Notes: generated by a model not told the origin, from the letters alone. DNA of 64,000 nt from UBA6109 sp035366835 (GCA_035366835.1 DAOSIS010000003.1:62001-126000), one strand, 5' to 3'; shown: positions 45,205 to 54,171, numbered from the stretch's first letter. Translations and numbers: made by a program.

Positions 45205-45231
45205 TTGACTTACAAAAGGCATGGATATAAC
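45205..45231 (+). promoter_or_regulatory. Candidate promoter of the TPR/SLH lipoprotein gene
   Basis: TTGACT (45205-45210) followed by TATAAC (45226-45231); spacing of 15 is short, so a TAACTA box two bases further may be used instead. About 75 bases upstream of the start. Confidence 0.4.
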
Positions 45232-45308
45232 TAACGAAGCGGTTGTTTTGCGGCAACCGAAAACGGGACGCCTCCTCTTCGGAGACGGGCCAACGAAAGG
45301 AGATTGAT

Positions 45309-46481
45309 ATGATGCACCGAATTCGTCATCGCCGGCTGCTGACGGTCCTGATCGCTTTCGCGGTTGTGCTGGCATTTTCCGCCTGCGCACCCAAAGCAAG
45401 GCCGCCCATCGGCCAGTTGGATACGCCGGAGCATCACACCTACACGGGGATCAAGCTCCTCAACCAGGGAAAGTACACGGACGCCCAGCGGGAATTCGAG
45501 CTGGCCCTCCAGCTGAACGCCAAGTTTTCGTCGGCCCACACCGGCATGGGACTCGTCAAGGCCCAGCAGGGGGATCTGAAGGCGGGTTTCGAGGCGATGA
45601 AGAGCGCCAAGAAATACGCGAACACCAACGAGGAAAAGACCGCCCTTTACACCGGGTTGATCCGCCTCCATACGATGAACGCCGCGCGGGAAAAGAAATG
45701 GCTGGACGATGCCAAGGACGCCTTTGACGATGCGATCCTCGTGGATCCGAAGGCCGACGCCCCCTACTTCTTCATGGGCAAGGCCTACAAACAGGCACTG
45801 GAATTCGCTCCGGCCGGACAGATGTTTGCCAAGGTCCTGGAACTGAAGGGCGAGTATGCCGGACCGGCGGATGCGGAATGGAACCTCGTCCAGAAGATCC
45901 AGCGCGCCATGCCTGGCACCATCACCGGCAAGAAGATCGCCATCGTCGAGCGGATCACACGCGCCGATGCCGCGGCCCTCTTCATGGAGGAATTGAAGAT
46001 CGACGGTCTGTACGGCAAGCGCACCCTGAAGAGCTTCGACACCTCCTTCAAGGACCCCGCGAAGGCCAAAGAGGCGGCCGCCAAGGGGCCCAAGACGGCG
46101 GCGGACATCGCCGATCATCCTTTGAAGGCGGATATCGAGGGACTCCTCGCGATCGGCGTGCGGGGATTGGAGCCCTATCCCGACGGCAGCTTCCGGCCGA
46201 ATGAGATCGTCGACCGGGCCAGCTTCGCCATGATGGTGGAAGATATCCTGATCAAGGCGACGGGCGACAATGCCCTTGCCACCAAATTCATCGGCAACAC
46301 CTCTCCCTTCCCGGACCTGCGGGCCGACCTCGCCTATTTCAACGCGGTGATGGTCGTCACGTCCCGGGGACTGATGGAGGTCAAGGACGCGGGGACCGGT
46401 GAGTTCGCACCGCTGAATCCGGTGCCGGGCGTGGACGGCCTTCTCGTGATCCGGAAGATGAAGGAGCAGTTGAAGTTCTGA
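45309..46481 (+). CDS. Lipoprotein with TPR repeats and S-layer homology domain
   Basis: A 390-residue lipoprotein (lipobox FSAC at about residues 22-25). Residues about 40-200 hold TPR-like units such as TYTGIKLLNQGKYTDAQREFELALQLN. The C-terminal part has S-layer homology features: HPLKADIEGLLAIGVRGLEPYPDGSFRPNEIVDRASFAMMVEDIL (about 275-320). SLH domains bind cell-wall or secondary polymers and are unusual fused to a lipoprotein TPR stalk. AAAGGAG lies five bases before the ATG, and a clear terminator follows. Confidence 0.78.
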   Translation: MMHRIRHRRLLTVLIAFAVVLAFSACAPKARPPIGQLDTPEHHTYTGIKLLNQGKYTDAQREFELALQLNAKFSSAHTGMGLVKAQQGDLKAGFEAMKSAKKYANTNEEKTALYTGLIRLHTMNAAREKKWLDDAKDAFDDAILVDPKADAPYFFMGKAYKQALEFAPAGQMFAKVLELKGEYAGPADAEWNLVQKIQRAMPGTITGKKIAIVERITRADAAALFMEELKIDGLYGKRTLKSFDTSFKDPAKAKEAAAKGPKTAADIADHPLKADIEGLLAIGVRGLEPYPDGSFRPNEIVDRASFAMMVEDILIKATGDNALATKFIGNTSPFPDLRADLAYFNAVMVVTSRGLMEVKDAGTGEFAPLNPVPGVDGLLVIRKMKEQLKF

Positions 46482-46500
46482 AGAAGACCATGGTGCGGAA

Positions 46501-46559
46501 GACTAGGAACGGGAGGCGGCGGGACGTTTTCCAGCCCCTCCGTTCTTAGTCCTTTTTTT
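46501..46559 (+). terminator. Rho-independent terminator
   Basis: A long stem GACTAGGAACGGGAGG pairing with CCTCCGTTCTTAGTC (one bulge) and followed by seven T residues (46553-46559). It ends the TPR/SLH gene and stops only 13 bases before valS starts. Confidence 0.8.
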
Positions 46560-46572
46560 ATGGAGACGACGA

Positions 46573-49239
46573 ATGCAGAGCGGGCTTTTACCGAAAACGT
46601 TTTCGCCTCACGAGGTTGAGGAGAGGCTGTACAGGACCTGGCTGGAGGGCCGGTTTTTCCACGCGGAGGACAGGAGTTCCAAGAAACCGTTTTCCATCGT
46701 GATCCCGCCGCCCAACGTGACGGGGATGCTCCACATGGGGCATGCCCTGAACAATGTGCTGCAGGACGTCATGATCCGCTTCCGGCGCATGCAGGGCTGC
46801 AACGCGCTGTGGATGCCGGGGATGGACCATGCGGGCATCGCGACGCAGAACGTCGTCGAGCAGGAGCTCGCCAAAGAGGGACTGACGCGGCAGGATCTCG
46901 GGCGCGAGAAATTCATCGAGCGCGTCTGGGAATGGAAGGCCAAGTACGGAGGGGTCATCGTCAATCAGCTCAAGCGGCTCGGCTGCTCCTGCGACTGGGA
47001 GCGGGAGCGCTTCACGATGGACGAAGGCCTGTCGCGGGCCGTCCGCGAGGTCTTCGTGCGCCTGTACGGCGACGGACTCATCTACCAGGGGGATTACATC
47101 GTCAACTGGTGCCCCCGCTGCCACACGGCGATTTCGGATCTCGAGGTCGAGTACAAGGAACAGCAGGGATCCCTGTGGGAGATCCGCTACCCCTTCGCCG
47201 ACGGATCGCCGGGAGGGATCGTCGTCGCCACGACGCGTCCGGAAACCATGCTGGGCGACACGGCCGTCGCCGTTCATCCCGACGACGCACGCTACCGGGA
47301 GGTGGTGGGCAAGGAGGTGATCCTGCCGCTTGTCAACCGCCGCATCCCGATCATCGCCGATGAATACGTCACGATGGACTTCGGATCGGGCGCCGTCAAG
47401 ATCACGCCGGCCTGCGATCCCAACGACTTTGCCATGGCCAAGCGCCAGAATCTCGAAATCATCAAGATCATGGACGGCGCCGGCGTCATCAACGAGAACG
47501 GCGGGGTCTACAAGGGGCAGGATCGTTACGAGTGCCGCAGGAATGTCGTCGAGGATCTGAAAAAGGGCGGGTATCTCGTGGGCGTGAAGCCCTATCTGCA
47601 CAACGTCGGCCAGTGCTACCGGTGCAAGACCGACGTCGAGCCCATGGTCTCCAAACAGTGGTTCGTCCGGATCGCGCCGCTCGCCAAGGAGGCGATCGCG
47701 GCGGTCGTCAAGGGCAATACCCGCATCGTGCCGGCCATGTGGGAGGCCACCTATTTCGAGTGGATGAACAACATCCGCGACTGGTGCATCTCCCGTCAGA
47801 TCTGGTGGGGGCACCGCATCCCCGTCTGGACCTGCGAGGAGTGCGGGAAGACGATCGTGGCCTCCGTCGACCCCGATCGCTGTCCGGACTGCGGCAACGC
47901 GAAACTGCGCCAGGAGGAAGACGTCCTGGACACCTGGTTCAGTTCGGCGCTCTGGCCCTTTTCGACGCTGGGCTGGCCGGACCGCACGGAGGCCCTCAAG
48001 ACCTTCTATCCGACCTCGCTCCTGGTCACGGGCTTCGACATCCTGTTCTTCTGGGTGGCGCGGATGATGATGATGGGACTCTACGTCATGAAGGACGTGC
48101 CGTTCCGGGACGTCTATCTGCACGCCCTTGTCCGGGACGAACGCGGCGAGAAGATGAGCAAGTCCCGCGGCAACATCATCGACCCGCTCGAGATGATCGA
48201 CAAGTACGGGACGGACGCCTTCCGCTTCACCCTGGCCGCGTTCACCGCGCAGGGCCGCGATGTGCGGATGTCCGAAGAGCGCATCGAAGGGTACAGGCAT
48301 TTCGTGACGAAGGTCTGGAACGCGGCGAGATTCTCGCTGATGAACCTGGAGGATTTCTCCGCGGCGGCGCCCGCGGCGGCGCCGCAGGAGCCGCTTTCGC
48401 TCCCGGACCGCTGGATCTTCTCCCGCCTGGACCAGGTCGTCGCCGACGTCACCCGGTGCCTCGACGAGTACCGCTTCAACGAAGCGGCCGGCGCCGTCTA
48501 CGCCTTCGTCTGGCACGAGCTCTGCGACTGGTATCTCGAACTGGTCAAACCGGTTCTGTACGGCAGGGAAAGCGAAGCCGCCCGCAGGACGGCGCAGAGG
48601 ACGCTGTACACGGTTCTGAAATCGTCCCTGAAGCTGCTCCATCCCTTCATGCCTTTCATCACCGAGGAAATCTGGCAGACGCTGGTCGCGGACGGATCAT
48701 CGATCATGACCAGTTCCTTCCCGGCGGCCGGGGAGCTCCCGCGGGACAGGGAAGCGGAATCCCGGATGACGCTGATCGTGGGCGTGATCACGGCGGTGCG
48801 CAACATCCGCGGCGAGATGGGAATCGCGCCTTCCCGGAAACTCAAGGTCCTGCTCTCGGCGGGGGAGGAATCCGCCCGCGCGACCCTTCAGGAGGGGAGC
48901 CGCTACATCGTGAACCTGGCCAACCTGGAAGACCTGGCGGTGCGGACGGGCGCGCCGGAGCCGAGGAAGGCGGCGACGGGCCTGTGCGGGACGACGAAGG
49001 TTTATGTCCTCCTGGAAGGCGTCATCGATTTCGCTTCCGAGAAGACGCGGCTCGAGAAGGAGATGGCCAAGGTCGACAAGGACATGGCCGTGGTGGAGCG
49101 GAAACTCTCCAATCCCGACTTCCGCGCGAAGGCGGCCCCGGCGGTCCTGGAGAAGGAGGAGCGGAAGGGCCGCGGCTTCCAGGAGAAGCGGCAGGTGCTG
49201 CGGGCCGCCCTGAAGAGGCTGGAGGAGATGGCCGAATGA
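46573..49239 (+). CDS. valS: Valyl-tRNA synthetase
   Basis: An 888-residue class I synthetase. HIGH-type motif PPPNVTGMLHMGHALN near residue 37; editing domain with TTRPETMLGDTAVAVHP; KMSKS motif as GEKMSKSRGNIIDP near residue 525. Zinc-knuckle cysteines in CEECGK and CPDCGN and another pair in NWCPRCH and CYRCK. The C-terminal 70 residues form the coiled coil (FASEKTRLEKEMAKVDKDMAVVERKLS). Standard length. nadC overlaps its end by ATGA. Confidence 0.97.
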   Translation: MQSGLLPKTFSPHEVEERLYRTWLEGRFFHAEDRSSKKPFSIVIPPPNVTGMLHMGHALNNVLQDVMIRFRRMQGCNALWMPGMDHAGIATQNVVEQELAKEGLTRQDLGREKFIERVWEWKAKYGGVIVNQLKRLGCSCDWERERFTMDEGLSRAVREVFVRLYGDGLIYQGDYIVNWCPRCHTAISDLEVEYKEQQGSLWEIRYPFADGSPGGIVVATTRPETMLGDTAVAVHPDDARYREVVGKEVILPLVNRRIPIIADEYVTMDFGSGAVKITPACDPNDFAMAKRQNLEIIKIMDGAGVINENGGVYKGQDRYECRRNVVEDLKKGGYLVGVKPYLHNVGQCYRCKTDVEPMVSKQWFVRIAPLAKEAIAAVVKGNTRIVPAMWEATYFEWMNNIRDWCISRQIWWGHRIPVWTCEECGKTIVASVDPDRCPDCGNAKLRQEEDVLDTWFSSALWPFSTLGWPDRTEALKTFYPTSLLVTGFDILFFWVARMMMMGLYVMKDVPFRDVYLHALVRDERGEKMSKSRGNIIDPLEMIDKYGTDAFRFTLAAFTAQGRDVRMSEERIEGYRHFVTKVWNAARFSLMNLEDFSAAAPAAAPQEPLSLPDRWIFSRLDQVVADVTRCLDEYRFNEAAGAVYAFVWHELCDWYLELVKPVLYGRESEAARRTAQRTLYTVLKSSLKLLHPFMPFITEEIWQTLVADGSSIMTSSFPAAGELPRDREAESRMTLIVGVITAVRNIRGEMGIAPSRKLKVLLSAGEESARATLQEGSRYIVNLANLEDLAVRTGAPEPRKAATGLCGTTKVYVLLEGVIDFASEKTRLEKEMAKVDKDMAVVERKLSNPDFRAKAAPAVLEKEERKGRGFQEKRQVLRAALKRLEEMAE

Positions 49240-50090
49240 TTCCCCCGTACCGGCTCCGGCAATCGATCCGCAGGGCCCTCGAGGAAGATCTCGAACACGG
49301 CGACATCACGACGACCTCCTGCCTGACGGGCGGCGAAAGGGGCAGGGCGACGGCCCGGGCCAAATCGGCGCTGGTGCTGGCGGGCATCGATGTTTTCCGG
49401 GAGGTCTTTCTCTGTCTCGATCCGTTCCTGTCCTTTGCGGCATCGCGCCGGGACGGCCAGCTCGTTCAGCCGGGGGAACCCCTTGCGGAGGTGCAGGGGA
49501 ATCTCTCCTCCATCCTCATGGCCGAGCGCGTCGCCCTCAATTTTCTCCAGCGGATGAGCGGCATCGCGACGCTCACCCGGCGGTATGCCGAGGCCGTTCA
49601 GGGAACGGGGGCGCGGATCATCGATACGCGGAAGACGGCGCCGGGCCTGCGGATCTTCGACAAATACGCCGTCAGGACCGGCGGGGGCGCCAATCATCGG
49701 TTCGGTCTTTCCGACGGCGTCCTCATCAAGGACAACCATATCACCGCCGCCGGCGGCATCCGCCAGGCCGTGCAGCGCGCCCGCGGCGCGGTACCGCATA
49801 CCTGCCGCATCGAAGTCGAGGTGACGAATTTCGAAGAGCTGGACGAAGCCCTGGCCGCGGATGCGGAAATCATCCTGCTGGACAACATGGGCGTCGCGGA
49901 GATGAAGAAGGCGGTGGAGCGCGTCGGCGGGCGGAGGCTTCTGGAGGCCTCCGGAGGGATTTCGCTGGAAAACGTCCGTGCCGTCGCCGAAACCGGCGTG
50001 AACCTGATTTCCGTCGGCGCCCTCACCCACTCCGCTCCTGCCGCCGATATCTCGCTGAAGATATCCGGCGATTCCGGGACCGGCGCATAG
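49236..50090 (+). CDS. nadC: Nicotinate-nucleotide pyrophosphorylase (carboxylating)
   Basis: A 284-residue quinolinate phosphoribosyltransferase of NAD synthesis. Signature blocks: EEDLEHGDITTT, ERVALNFLQRMSGIATLT, IDTRKTAPGLRIFDKYAVRTGGGANHRFGLSDGVLIKDNHI, EVEVTNFEEL, LLDNM and EASGGISLENV. The start lies inside the ATGA overlap with valS; a longer ORF in the same frame over valS is a shadow. Normal length. Confidence 0.95.
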   Translation: MIPPYRLRQSIRRALEEDLEHGDITTTSCLTGGERGRATARAKSALVLAGIDVFREVFLCLDPFLSFAASRRDGQLVQPGEPLAEVQGNLSSILMAERVALNFLQRMSGIATLTRRYAEAVQGTGARIIDTRKTAPGLRIFDKYAVRTGGGANHRFGLSDGVLIKDNHITAAGGIRQAVQRARGAVPHTCRIEVEVTNFEELDEALAADAEIILLDNMGVAEMKKAVERVGGRRLLEASGGISLENVRAVAETGVNLISVGALTHSAPAADISLKISGDSGTGA

Positions 50091-50129
50091 GCGGCCCGGA
50101 CGCCGGGCCGTTCCGGAACACGAGCCCCT

Positions 50130-50924
50130 ATGGATCTGACGGAACAAGCACTGAAGGACCGCCTGGGCGGGATACCGGGCGGCTGGAATGCGCGCTTTTT
50201 TCCCGCCCTTGCCTCCACGAACGAAACGGCCTTTCAACTCGGTCGCGAAGGAGCTCCCGACCGTACGGCCGTTTTCGCGGACAGCCAGTCCCGCGGCAGG
50301 GGGCGCATGAAGCGTGTCTGGCAGTCTCCGCCTGCACGGAACCTCTACGTATCGCTGCTCCTGAGGCCGCCGCTGGCCGCGGAGGAACTTTCATCCTTCC
50401 CGCTCGTGGCCGGTGTCGCCGCGGCGCGGGCCCTTCTGCCCCATGCCGGGAAAGGTTCGGTCCGCCTGAAGTGGCCGAATGACGTTCTCCTGCGCGGCAG
50501 GAAGGCGGCCGGGATCCTCGCCGAGATGCGGACGAGGAAGAAGAGGGTCGATTTCGTCGTCGTGGGCATCGGCATCAACGTGAACATGGAAACCGCGGAT
50601 TTCGATCCGGCGATCCGGGATAAGGCCATCTCGGTCCGGGAAGTGACCGGCTGGAGGCTGTCGAGGCTGGAACTGGCCGTAGATCTTCTACAGGCCTTCG
50701 AGGGATGTTACGAGCGCTTTCTCCGGGAGGGATTCCGGTCGCTCCGGGAGGAGTGGCTGGGTTCCACCGACATGGTGGGACAGCGGGTGCGCGTATCCCT
50801 TGAAAATGACGTTTGCTGCGGCATCGCGGAGACGATCGACCGGGACGGCGCGCTGGTTATCCGGGACGAACAGGGCCTCATGAGGCGGATGACGATCGGC
50901 GACGCCACGGTGCTCAAAGATTGA
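50130..50924 (+). CDS. birA: Biotin-[acetyl-CoA-carboxylase] ligase
   Basis: A 264-residue biotin protein ligase without the N-terminal DNA-binding domain of E. coli BirA. The biotinyl-AMP loop is SQSRGRGRMKRVWQSP, and the Lys-Trp-Pro-Asn block KWPNDVLLRGRKAAGIL and VVVGIGINVNM are diagnostic. The C-terminal SH3-like cap ends in IRDEQGLMRRMTIGDATVL. Likely biotinylates the carrier of the acyl-CoA carboxylase whose transferase subunit is at 27.5-29.1 kb. Followed at 18 bases by coaX, the pairing seen in many bacteria. Confidence 0.93.
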   Translation: MDLTEQALKDRLGGIPGGWNARFFPALASTNETAFQLGREGAPDRTAVFADSQSRGRGRMKRVWQSPPARNLYVSLLLRPPLAAEELSSFPLVAGVAAARALLPHAGKGSVRLKWPNDVLLRGRKAAGILAEMRTRKKRVDFVVVGIGINVNMETADFDPAIRDKAISVREVTGWRLSRLELAVDLLQAFEGCYERFLREGFRSLREEWLGSTDMVGQRVRVSLENDVCCGIAETIDRDGALVIRDEQGLMRRMTIGDATVLKD

Positions 50925-50942
50925 CCTTGAAGGAGTGGGGCA

Positions 50943-51707
50943 ATGCTTCTGGTGATCGATGTCGGGAATACGAACACGGTGATCGGCGTCTTCGAAGGTG
51001 AGAAACTGGTCCACGACTGGCGGATTCGGACGGTCGTGGATCACACGATCGACGAGTACGGCATGCTGATCCTCAGCCTCTACAAGTCGAGCCGGATCAG
51101 CGCCAAGACGATCAAGGCCATCATCATCTCCTGCGTCGTGCCGCCGATGCTGAACATCCTGGAACCCCTGTGCGAGAAATACTTTCATCTGAAGCCGCTG
51201 ATCGTCGGGCCCGGCGTCAAGACGGGGATGCCGATCTTCTACGACAATCCCAAGGAGGTCGGCGCCGACCGCGTCGTCAACGCCGTGGCGGCCTATGAAA
51301 AATACCGCCGCGACTGCATCATCGTCGACTTCGGCACGGCGACGACCTTCGATTACGTTTCGCCGCGCGGAGAGTACATGGGCGGATGCATCTCCCCGGG
51401 GATCATGATTTCGAGCGAGGCCCTTTTCGAGCGCGCTGCGAAGCTTCCCCGCGTGGAACTCAGCCGGCCCCGGGCGGTGGTCGCCAAGGATACGGTCAGC
51501 AGCATGCAGGCCGGAATCCTGTTCGGATATGCCGGCCTGGTGGACGGGATCGTGGGGCGCATGAAGGCCGAGGTGAAGTCCGAGCCGATCGTCGTCGCGA
51601 CGGGGGGCCTGGCGAGGGTCGTCGCCGCGGAGGCGAAGAGCATCGACGTCGTGGACGACATGCTCACCCTCGAAGGCCTCAGGATCATCTACATGCGGAA
51701 TGCGTAA
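50943..51707 (+). CDS. coaX: Pantothenate kinase, type III
   Basis: A 254-residue ASKHA-fold kinase for the first step of CoA synthesis. Visible: LLVIDVGNTNTVIGVFEG (phosphate 1), PKEVGADRVVNAVAAYEKY, IIVDFGTATTFDYVS (phosphate 2 with the catalytic Asp), GGCISPGIMISSEALFERAAKLPRVEL and AGILFGYAGLVDGIV. Normal length. Precedes coaE, the last step of CoA synthesis, by 33 bases. Confidence 0.95.
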   Translation: MLLVIDVGNTNTVIGVFEGEKLVHDWRIRTVVDHTIDEYGMLILSLYKSSRISAKTIKAIIISCVVPPMLNILEPLCEKYFHLKPLIVGPGVKTGMPIFYDNPKEVGADRVVNAVAAYEKYRRDCIIVDFGTATTFDYVSPRGEYMGGCISPGIMISSEALFERAAKLPRVELSRPRAVVAKDTVSSMQAGILFGYAGLVDGIVGRMKAEVKSEPIVVATGGLARVVAAEAKSIDVVDDMLTLEGLRIIYMRNA

Positions 51708-51740
51708 GACGGCAATCGCCTCGAACCGGAGATTCGCCTC

Positions 51741-52376
51741 ATGCTGCAGGTCGGACTGACGGGAGGAATCGCCTCGGGGAAATCCACCGTGGCGGCGATG
51801 CTGGAGGAGAGGGGCGCACGCCTCATCGACTTCGACGTCCTGACGCGCGGTGTGGAGTCACCGGGCCGTCCCGCCTGGAAGGGTATCGTCGCGGCCTTCG
51901 GCAGGGACATCCTTCTGCCGGACCTGACGCTCGACCGCCCGAAACTGGGCGCCATCGTCTTTTCCGACCCGGAGAAGCTCCGGCTGCTCAATCGATGCGT
52001 CCATCCCCATGTGTTTGCGGAGTGGAGAAAGAGGATCGCCGCCATCCGCCGGCACGATCCGCGGGCGATCGTCGTTTCCGACATTCCCCTCCTGGTCGAA
52101 GTGGGCGCGCAGGACATGGTGGACGTGATCGTCCTCGTTCATGTCCCGCCGGAGGAGCAGATCGAGCGGCTCGTGAGGCGCAACGGCATCCGGCGCGAGG
52201 AGGCAGAGGCGAGGCTTGCCGCGCAGATGCCGATCGACCGGAAAATCGCGGCCGCCGATTACGTGATCGACAATCTCGGCACGCTGGAGCAGACGAGGAG
52301 GCAGGTGGCGGACCTCTGGGAACGGCTGGTCGAGCGGGAGAGGATGCAATACAACCCTGGAGGGAAAACGATATGA
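51741..52376 (+). CDS. coaE: Dephospho-CoA kinase
   Basis: A 211-residue P-loop kinase finishing CoA. P-loop GLTGGIASGKSTVAAML; LIDFDVLTRGVESPG; the lid region EEQIERLVRRNGIRREEAEARLAAQMP; and the end DYVIDNLGTLEQTRRQV. Normal length. Its stop overlaps the start of the next gene (ATGA). Confidence 0.95.
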   Translation: MLQVGLTGGIASGKSTVAAMLEERGARLIDFDVLTRGVESPGRPAWKGIVAAFGRDILLPDLTLDRPKLGAIVFSDPEKLRLLNRCVHPHVFAEWRKRIAAIRRHDPRAIVVSDIPLLVEVGAQDMVDVIVLVHVPPEEQIERLVRRNGIRREEAEARLAAQMPIDRKIAAADYVIDNLGTLEQTRRQVADLWERLVERERMQYNPGGKTI

Positions 52377-52987
52377 TCGAGAAGAATGTTCTTGCGGACT
52401 TCAGCGGGCGGGTTTCGGAGCCCGTCGTCGATGCGACGGCCTATATCCATCCGCTGGCCGCCGTCATCGGCAATGTGAGCATCGGACGGAATGTCATGGT
52501 GTCGCCGACGGCCTGCATACGCGGAGACGAAGGGCAGCCGCTTTTCGTCGGCGACGACGCGAACGTCCAGGACGGCGTCGTCATCCACGCCCTCGAAACG
52601 GAGGAACACGGCAAGCCGGTGGAGAAGAATCTCTGCGAGGTGGATGGCCGCCCGTATGCGGTCTACGTCGGGAAAAGGGTGTCGTTGGCCCATCAGGTCC
52701 AGATCCACGGACCCGCGGTGGTCCTGGACGACACCTTCATCGGCATGAAGGCGCTCGTATTCCGCGCCCGTGTCGGCAGAGGATGCGTGGTCGAGCCGGG
52801 GGCCATCGTCATGGGCGTAGCCGTGCCGGACGGCCGTTATGTGCCCGCCGGCGCCGTCGTGAGGAACCAGCAGGATGCGGATGCGCTCCCGGCGATTACG
52901 GACGACTATCCGATGAAGAGCCTCAACAAGGGCGTCGTGCACGTCAATACCGCCTTGGCGAAGGGATATCTCGCCGCGAAGAAGTAG
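52373..52987 (+). CDS. Gamma-class carbonic anhydrase, Cam type
   Basis: A 204-residue left-handed beta-helix carbonic anhydrase (CO2 to bicarbonate). The three metal histidines are in VIHALET and SLAHQVQIHGPA. It resembles Cam of Methanosarcina more than the shorter CamH/YrdA group: the N-terminal loop GDEGQPLFVGDDANVQDG and HALETEEHG keep glutamates at the positions of the proton-shuttling residues, and the DDYPMKSLNKGVVHVN end is also Cam-like. No signal peptide, unlike exported Cam. Coupled to coaE by ATGA overlap. Could supply bicarbonate for carboxylation. Confidence 0.88.
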   Translation: MIEKNVLADFSGRVSEPVVDATAYIHPLAAVIGNVSIGRNVMVSPTACIRGDEGQPLFVGDDANVQDGVVIHALETEEHGKPVEKNLCEVDGRPYAVYVGKRVSLAHQVQIHGPAVVLDDTFIGMKALVFRARVGRGCVVEPGAIVMGVAVPDGRYVPAGAVVRNQQDADALPAITDDYPMKSLNKGVVHVNTALAKGYLAAKK

Positions 52988-53015
52988 ACGTCGAAGCTGA
53001 GAGAAAACCTTGAAA

Positions 53016-53040
53016 AGCCGGCTGCAAGGCCGGCTTTTTT
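53016..53040 (+). terminator. Rho-independent terminator after the carbonic anhydrase gene
   Basis: A perfect 7-bp stem AGCCGGC/GCCGGCT with a 6-base loop and a run of six T residues (53035-53040), 28 bases after the stop. Ends the coaX-coaE-carbonic anhydrase run. Confidence 0.85.
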
Positions 53041-53454
53041 GTAGCCGGACGGACGTTATCTGGAGTACCACTGGTCCGCACAGGCACATTGGTCCAACCA
53101 CTGAGCCATTGAACCGCACTGCTTGCTCAAATGGCCGTCTCCGCTGCCTCCGGTACAGGGGAAATATTATTATATTTAATTATTGCAAATAGTTATTTAG
53201 ATATAGCCCCTCCAGCCGCTGTCCTGAAAAAACACTTGACAAGAACCTTCAAAAGGTTTACTGGTTGAACCACACGGAAGTTCACGAGCAGTTCCCCTGA
53301 GAAAAGCCGGACCGTTTCTGCAGTCGATGAATCCGGCAGCGAGCGCACTCTCCGCAGCTTGCTGCGGCGTACGCGAGCGAATGATGTTCATGATCCCTTC
53401 CCTGGGGATCGAAGATGCTCCGGAGAGCTTCAATTATAGGTCGAGGGTTTTGCT
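53041..53454 (+). promoter_or_regulatory. Regulatory region of the GntR-led operon with two TGGTNNNACCA sites
   Basis: No protein-coding gene is seen in these 414 bases. They hold two perfect TGGT-NNN-ACCA palindromes (53090-53100 and 53262-53272), the motif bound by FadR/GlcC/PdhR-type GntR regulators. A TTGACA box at 53236-53241 lies just before the second site, which would overlap the -10 region (53257-53264). Between them an inverted repeat AACCTT-CAA-AAGGTT (53244-53258) falls in the spacer. The arrangement suggests repression by the product of the next gene. Confidence 0.55.
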
Positions 53455-54171
53455 GTGAAGAAATCAACGCAAGCCAGTGTCCTGAACCTCAAGGCAGCCA
53501 GGAGGAATCGCCTCTACGAGGAGATCGTCGCCCAGATCCAGAATCTCATTGGCAGCGGCAACCTCAAGTCCGGGGATCAGCTGCCTCCGGAAAGGGAACT
53601 GGCGGAGATCTTCAAGGTGTCGAGAAATTCCGTGCGGGAGGCCATCCGCGCCCTGGAGGAGAAATCGATCCTCCAGAGCCGCCCGGGAGACGGGACCTAC
53701 GTCGTCATCCCCGAAGAGAAGTCCCTCATCGAGCCGCTGGCGGACGCGATCCAGAAGCAGAAGGACAAACTCCAGGAGATCTTCCAGTTCCGCCGGCTCA
53801 TCGAGCCGCAGATCTCCTACCTTGCAGCCGAAAACGCGACGGATGATGAGGTGGCGAAATTCCGGGAGATCCTCGAAGAACAGAAGCGGCAGATCAGGGC
53901 CGGGGAAAACGCCATCGAGCCGGATGTTCAATTCCACCTGTCCCTGGCGAGGTCGGTGAAAAATTCCCTGCTGATGCGCGTCGTGGAAATTCTCAACGAT
54001 GCCCTTCGGGAAAGCCGTGCGGAATACGTCCAGAGCAAGACCCGTCAGGAACTCTCGCTGAGCGCCCATTTCAAGGTACTTGAGGCGATCGAGAAGAGGG
54101 ACCCGCAGCTGGCTTGGAAAGAGATGAACGAGCACTTGATCAACACGGAGAGGGTCGTTTTCGGTCACTAG
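53455..54171 (+). CDS. FadR-subfamily GntR transcriptional regulator
   Basis: A 238-residue regulator. N-terminal winged helix: RRNRLYEEIVAQIQNLIGSGNLKSGDQLPPERELAEIFKVSRNSVREAIRALEE, with GDGTYVV as the wing. C-terminal FCD ligand domain: LQEIFQFRRLIEPQISYLAA, a metal/ligand His in DVQFHLSLARSVKN and another in LSAHFKVLEAI. Regulators of this type (GlcC, LldR, PdhR) respond to short hydroxy or oxo acids. GTG start with GAGG eight bases upstream. Stands at the head of the CoA-ligase/glycolate oxidase operon. Confidence 0.92.
   Translation: MKKSTQASVLNLKAARRNRLYEEIVAQIQNLIGSGNLKSGDQLPPERELAEIFKVSRNSVREAIRALEEKSILQSRPGDGTYVVIPEEKSLIEPLADAIQKQKDKLQEIFQFRRLIEPQISYLAAENATDDEVAKFREILEEQKRQIRAGENAIEPDVQFHLSLARSVKNSLLMRVVEILNDALRESRAEYVQSKTRQELSLSAHFKVLEAIEKRDPQLAWKEMNEHLINTERVVFGH

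Noticed and set aside
53075..53130. tRNA-like wording around a TGGTCCAACCA stretch
   Set aside because: No acceptor stem, D-arm or T-loop GTTCRA could be paired; the stretch is better explained as a regulator site.
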